A model generated the notes under the pieces. The model was not told where the DNA came from. It ran no database searches and saw only the letters and a list, made by a program, of their open reading frames with translations. Of a DNA stretch of 64,000 bases, positions 59,181 through 64,000 are shown piece by piece. The DNA lies in assembly GCA_011009095.1 (NCBI GenBank), contig VTPC01091276.1, positions 20,594 through 84,593 on the forward strand, given 5' to 3'. A program made the position numbers and the translations under genes. Numbering within the stretch: the stretch's first letter is position 1; each line of letters starts with the position of its first letter. The DNA comes from Ignelater luminosus (taxonomy: Eukaryota; Arthropoda; Insecta; Coleoptera; Elateridae).

Positions 59181-60889
59181 TAGAAGACTTCTGTAGAACT
59201 TTTACTAAGAGTTTTAAGGCACTGAATCTAAAAACCAAGTTTTTATTATAAGAAGCCTTTTGCAGATTACAAATAGTTCAAGTTTGATTCTCTATAAATT
59301 GTACCGAAAATTCGTTTTAAAGATTTATGTCCTGGTTGAAATAATAATTCTACCGAAAAGTATTTTTCTTTCAAATAAACGTGGCTAAGATTTTGTGTAC
59401 TATTTTTCCTGGTATTAAACGCGTCGGCATATTAGAAATTTGAAAAGCTCGTCCGGTAAGAAATGCGATAATAAAAACAGGCTGTTTAATATGTTGGATT
59501 CTAAGACTTTATCGACTATGCAGACTACTTGTTTACAATCTAGAAAGGTAGATAAAGCTAAGATCTAACTCTCGACTAACGTTAAACTATCAAATACACT
59601 TAATAAGTTCATGTTGAATTCTCTACTTCACGTTTTCGACCCTTCCTTGTAAAGTCAATAAATTATGAAGTAGTAAAAGGCAAATTGTTAAAAAATGATT
59701 TCCAACCTGTATCATATTCCCATTAATGGTAATGACTAGGCTTACGTTCGATTAACGCTGGTTTGAAAAAACGCATCTGCTATCTTTATCTATTATGCAT
59801 TTACTTTTTAACATAAGGTGTAGTTTTATTGTATACCGTAACCATTTCACTATCTAAAAACTCTGCAAGAAGAATGTATGCGCATAATAAAACGATCTCT
59901 TGGAATTTCGATCAAGCGATTGAATGAGATTATCGTTTGTTCATTCAAAACCTCCTTTTATATATCAGGGTAGTTTAGTTGACACAACTCACAGTAAATT
60001 CAAGAATACCCTAGTTCTACTATCATGTGAATAGTATATTGTCCATAAGTTATACGTATATCATCGAAATGACGTTTTCAAATTGAATTCTGATTTTCTT
60101 TCTCAAATAAATTGTTTCTGCTATACGTATGAAATTTCCTCTTCCATAAAATGGAACGGATGTAATATCGTCTAGCGATTTTCCTACTACCAAAGTGCTT
60201 TTAAAATCACCGATTTTAGTTTTTATTTTATTGCGACATCTAACGCATTTATATTCATTCAATTATAGTACAACAACGAATCCGCAACGTTTGTAAACAC
60301 GAGACAAACAAATAGGGAAAAAGGGCAGTAATAAATTTTTAAAATGCAAACATACGACATCCATTAGGAGACCAGTTTTAATGCATTCGTATTGCAGAAT
60401 TTTAACATTAAAAATTTATTATTGTCGGATGTGTTTTCCGACTAAGCAGAAAATTGGATTTACATCGTGAAAGTCAACATTTAATTATTCAAAGTAGATC
60501 TAATTCTTTTTAAACTGCTTTTTCAGCAGTTCTGGTCATGCATTGCAAATCAATCTACACAACAGTTTTACTAACATTCAAGTTACTTATAGTTCAATTA
60601 GTAGTATGACACATTCTTCAAATGAAAATACAAAGAGTTGATGAGGAGGTTTAACCTTGGAAAATTTAATTTTTTTAGTTCATTTAGATGATCTAATGCG
60701 TTGTGGGTTTGGCGTTTTATTTCATTCTTTCTCGTCTCAATATTCTTAGTATATTTAGTTATATCCTTTCAGAATCAATCTTTACTCCTTCCTACGACCA
60801 AAAATTTCCTTTTCTTTATTCAAAGGCAGAAGTCATGCAAAATTTGTTCGTGTTTCTAATGCGTTTCTACTGCCCTCCGAAACATAAAC
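59181..60889. other. No recognisable gene
   Basis: AT-rich DNA. A 70-codon minus-strand frame at 60050-60262 (MNEYKCVRCRNKI) has a CxxC but nothing else recognisable. Confidence 0.5.
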
Positions 60890-62390
60890 TTTGACATCCG
60901 TCTAAACCCTGATATCGCCCCTCGCCTCCAGGTCCCACCGCCGGATCCCCCTGACCTCCTCCCGGATATCATCAGCCCATCTCGGAGGAGGAAACCGCCG
61001 AGGCAATCTCGTCCGGCAAGAACTCTGCCCCGGGCAATGACGCCCTGACTAGACGAGTCCTTCGTCACCTTCCGCCGGCGATCTTGATTATTCTGACACT
61101 AATACAACAGCTGCCTCCGGTGCGGTTACTTCCCCGCCGCCTGGAAAGAAAGCCACTTTAATAATGTTACATAAACCAGGTAAGAACCGCACCAGGCTAT
61201 CATCATATCGCCCCATATCTCTATTAAACGTACTAGGCAAAGTGTTCGAGAGAATATTATCAAATAGACTCCGAGCACACCTAGACACGCTCAGCCTTCT
61301 CCCCGAGCACCAGATGGGATTCCAACCTGGCAGAACCACGACGGATCCTATCCTGCGCCAACACACCGACGTCTCGGTGGCCTTCAACTCGAGACGGTGT
61401 ATCACGGCCGCCTTCTTCGACATCGAGAGAGCCTTCGATAAGGTATAGCACGAAGAGCTACTCTTCAAGCTCCGTGCCGCCGAGATTCCTGCCTGCTTCG
61501 TCAGGCTAATTATCAGCTTTCTGTCCGCCTCCCAACATCGCGTGCGTGTTCACCAAGCTAAATCCAGGGAGTACACGCCGCGAGCCGGCGTCCCGCAAGG
61601 ATCCGTGCTTGCTCCCTTATTATTTATTTTCTACTGCCACGATATCTCGCGTCCTGAAGCTGTAGAGGCACGCCTATCACAATTTGCAGACGACATGGCC
61701 CTACGGATGTCGGTCCGAAACTCCGCGGAGGGATCAGAAATCCTGGCGTACGAATTAGCGCGCTTGGAAATCTGGTTCCGTAAGTGAAGAATTAGACCGA
61801 ACAAGTCTTATTTTATTCCGCCACAGTAGTTACACCTGAACCGCCAGATTCGACCCTGAAGACGTCCGCCAAGAACTGTGGGGCTAGCGCCTCCACCTTT
61901 CGTCATCCGCTAAATATCTTGGCATTACCCTCACCTCCACGCTGAGGTGGAGTGACGAACTGACGCGATGTCTGAACATTGTCCAACAACGCAGCGGTTT
62001 GCTCTCCAGACTTTGCGGCGGCATTCTAGGCCGCCACCCTAGGACGTTTATCTACACATATAAAACATTTATCAGGCCCGTTATTGACTACAGATTTGGT
62101 GTCTTCGATGCACTTCCGCCGTACGCAATTAGGAGGCTCCTTAAGAAAGAGAGCGGGAATTCCTCCTGTCGATGCGCGCCTCGAATTTATAAGGGGTCGC
62201 TTTGTGAGCAGGGCAGTAGCACAGAACAGAGAGCACGTTCTCGACATCCTTCGAATCCCAACCGCGATTCCGCGCTGCAAGCCAAGAAAGAAAATTAAAC
62301 ACCCACCCTCTATCTTGATGAGACGTGTTGAAAATCTGACTCCCGAGTTGATGGACATTCTACTGGACACTCCACTCATACACAAATAAT
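60890..62390 (+). pseudogene. Jockey-like LINE: RT and C-terminus
   Basis: GC content is higher than in the surrounding DNA. From about 60900 a proline-rich linker leads to the RT: MLHKPGKNRTRLSSYRPISL, then LLNVLGKVFERILSNRL, LLPEHQMGFQPGRTTTDPIL and FFDIERAFDKV, then a stop at 61447-61449 and, in the same frame, HEELLFKLRA. GVPQGSVLAPLLFIFYCHDI and FADDMALRM follow (FADD at 61683-61694). The C-terminal thumb needs frame changes: LCGGILGRHPRTFIYTYKTF, then IRPVIDY, then DARLEFIRGRFVSRAVAQNR. It ends near 62389. Few defects compared with other LINEs here, so it may be one of the younger copies. Confidence 0.88.
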
Positions 62391-62489
62391 CCCATTAAGC
62401 CCTTCGTGAAATACCAAGCGGCGTAGCAGCGTTCCTCGCCCTACGATCGCATTCGGAAGGCCTGGGACATCACCGGGCCGCCTGCTCTT

Positions 62490-62600
62490 ACTAGGGTTTT
62501 TCCGTGGTTTTCCCGAGTGGTAAAGGCAAATGCCGGTGCAGTATTTTCCACGGGCCGCCCGTCAACTTTCCCATTATTAAAGATTCAATTTCACGTAAAA
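62490..62600 (+). repeat. SINE-like conserved 3' tail
   Basis: GTTTTTCCGTGGTTTTCCCG, then AAAGGCAAATGCCGG and CACGGGCCGCC match, from memory, a conserved block in many arthropod SINEs and LINE 3' ends. Its place after the LINE coding end suggests it is the LINE's 3' untranslated tail. Confidence 0.5.
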
Positions 62601-62645
62601 TTCATATATTAAGATCACATCACGTATTCAAGATTCCAATGTATC

Positions 62646-62760
62646 ATTCAAATTCAAATTCAACTTATAATTCAAATACAAATTCAATTTAAAAACTTCA
62701 AATCCAAATTCGAATTATAATTCAAATTCAAATTCAATTTAAAATTTTGAAATCAAATGA
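62646..62760 (+). repeat. ATTCAA-rich satellite-like stretch
   Basis: Runs of AATTCA repeat, arranged as two related blocks of about 55 bp (from 62646 and from about 62710), each ending in a TCAATTTAAAA stretch. They lie in the LINE 3' region. Confidence 0.75.
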
Positions 62761-63136
62761 ATAAATCTCCCCTTAATTCTAACTCTAATTCAATCCTTAA
62801 TACGTTTCTTATTATAATTCAAAATACAGCACCAACTCTTCGATGCACGTTGTTCACTTCTTTTTCAACACTGCAACATCATCAGCACCTAACATCAACA
62901 GTCGCCTTCGCCGCTACACCAATTAACGAACAGAAGCCAACACCATCCGGGCCTTAGACTGTTGCGATCGCGAAGGTGCTGCCACCAACATCTTGAGTAG
63001 TGTACGTGTCGGAGAGAAGCACGAGCCGACCGTAATCTACGTCATGTCCCAAACAAAATTTCAATCACTCGGCTAAAGTAGCTCATGTTAAGAGCTTAAA
63101 ATGGCCTCCCGACTTCGGCGGGGAATTAACTTTGAT

Positions 63137-63151
63137 TTGTTGTTGTTGTTG
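63137..63151 (+). repeat. (TTG)5 at the likely LINE 3' end
   Basis: Five TTG units after a GC-rich stretch (CCTCCCGACTTCGGCGGGG). Short tandem repeats commonly end LINE insertions, so the element probably spans 60890-63151. Confidence 0.6.
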
Positions 63152-64000
63152 TTTCCACAAAAGACAATGGCAAATACCGGGTATAATTTGTCAAGAAAAT
63201 TCCCCTAAATAGAAATGATTTCTCAAACTCTTTTGAAGATTTGGAACACTCGTGGTTACTGAACTAGCGCAACAGAAAAGGAAATAAATGTCAACGCTCT
63301 GTAAAACGCGACACTAGAAGAACTAGAAAAAGAAGAGAGAAAACCTTTCGCAAAAAATCTCAATTATTTGGGCCAACTTTATAAAGCCTGCAAACAAAGA
63401 GCCAGAGTTAGTAATCGACTTTTGAGAAATGTATTGATATACACTATAGCAATGTTAACATAAAACTCAGATTAAAGCGATTATCTAGACCAGGCAAAAC
63501 TGAGTTGTTTGGGTCGGTCATCTTTATAGGAAAACCCTGAAAATTCAACTAAAATAACTAAAATTTCAAAGAATGCTAATTCATTTAATTCAATTAAAAG
63601 TCTTACCAAATTTGCTATTCGGCTTTTAAGAAAGAAATGCTAACATAAATCTAAAATTAAAATAACTATTTAATCCAGGCAGGGTTGTGATTCCCTTGTG
63701 ATCCCCCCACAAAATTCAAAATATTCTTTTTTTCTTACTTGACTTGAAGTACTTTCTGATAGAATAAATAAATAAAAAATTTAAAGTAGGCAACCCAATT
63801 GATATCCAACACAAAGAAAAAAAATGTTAATTCCAAAGTTTATTCACCAAAAAGAATCAGCGTGTAGAGAAGGAATGGCAGAAAGGCCTCCTCACCGATC
63901 ATCTACATTATCAACAACCAACAATAACATCGCCAATGTCACCGAAGTGACAACAAACCTAACAACAGGTTTAAACATTGACAGCCAAAGCACAAAAAAA
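63152..64000. other. No recognisable gene
   Basis: AT-rich to the end of the window. No open frame of note; the last 150 bp could begin a low-complexity coding stretch but nothing can be named. Confidence 0.45.

Noticed and set aside
1-64000. CRISPR arrays, bacterial operons, rRNA genes, plasmid or phage features
   Set aside because: None seen; the content is eukaryotic transposable elements throughout.

Overview
The window is metazoan DNA, most likely from an arthropod and probably an insect. It is AT-rich and gene-poor, and packed with old transposable elements. It holds a mariner, a copia-type element whose primer site resembles the insect initiator-Met-tRNA type, a BEL/Pao element, a piggyBac relative, a pogo relative, a hAT of the ZMYM/P52 type, and many jockey-, I- and RTE-like LINE pieces. 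I found no host gene, rRNA, CRISPR or operon. Every recognisable reading frame is a mobile-element gene or relic, broken by stops, frameshifts or deletions. The species cannot be fixed from this.

Layout: 0.2-1.6 kb, Ty3/gypsy integrase relic (+). 1.9-3.2 kb, a nearly intact mariner (-) with both inverted repeats and TA duplications. 5.4-10.3 kb, a decayed copia element with two short LTRs; a hAT element (exact 8-bp target duplication) and an antisense LINE RNase H piece lie inside it. 16.9-19.0 kb, a pogo-like element (+) with a coding minisatellite and a GC-rich insert splitting its C-terminus. 20.3-22.0 kb, piggyBac-like transposase relic (+). 24.6-32.4 kb, a gypsy pol relic (+) cut by a 6.0-kb BEL/Pao element (-) with two LTRs of about 317 bp and a 5-bp target duplication. 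33.4-34.2 kb, jockey-like RT (-). 35.3-38.8 kb, RTE-like LINE (+). 42.3-44.9 kb, RNase H-bearing LINE (-) with a 110-bp internal tandem duplication. 46.4 kb, a 30-bp tandem repeat. 47.5-49.0 kb, gypsy gag and non-LTR RT scraps. 51.8-52.9 kb, R1/jockey-type LINE (-). 53.5-59.2 kb, a second RTE-like LINE (+) whose RT core is replaced by a broken copy of a large, poorly described gene family. 60.9-63.2 kb, jockey-like LINE (+) with a SINE-like 3' tail.

The copies do not act together as a pathway. They record successive insertions: BEL after gypsy, hAT after the material around it, and the GC-rich insert after pogo. The strongest candidate for something undescribed is the broken gene at 55.9-58.6 kb. 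It encodes paired CxxC and HxxC clusters at the N-terminus and several blocks I recall from long, multicopy, unnamed invertebrate proteins. Family calls come from reading motifs by eye; no database search was run.
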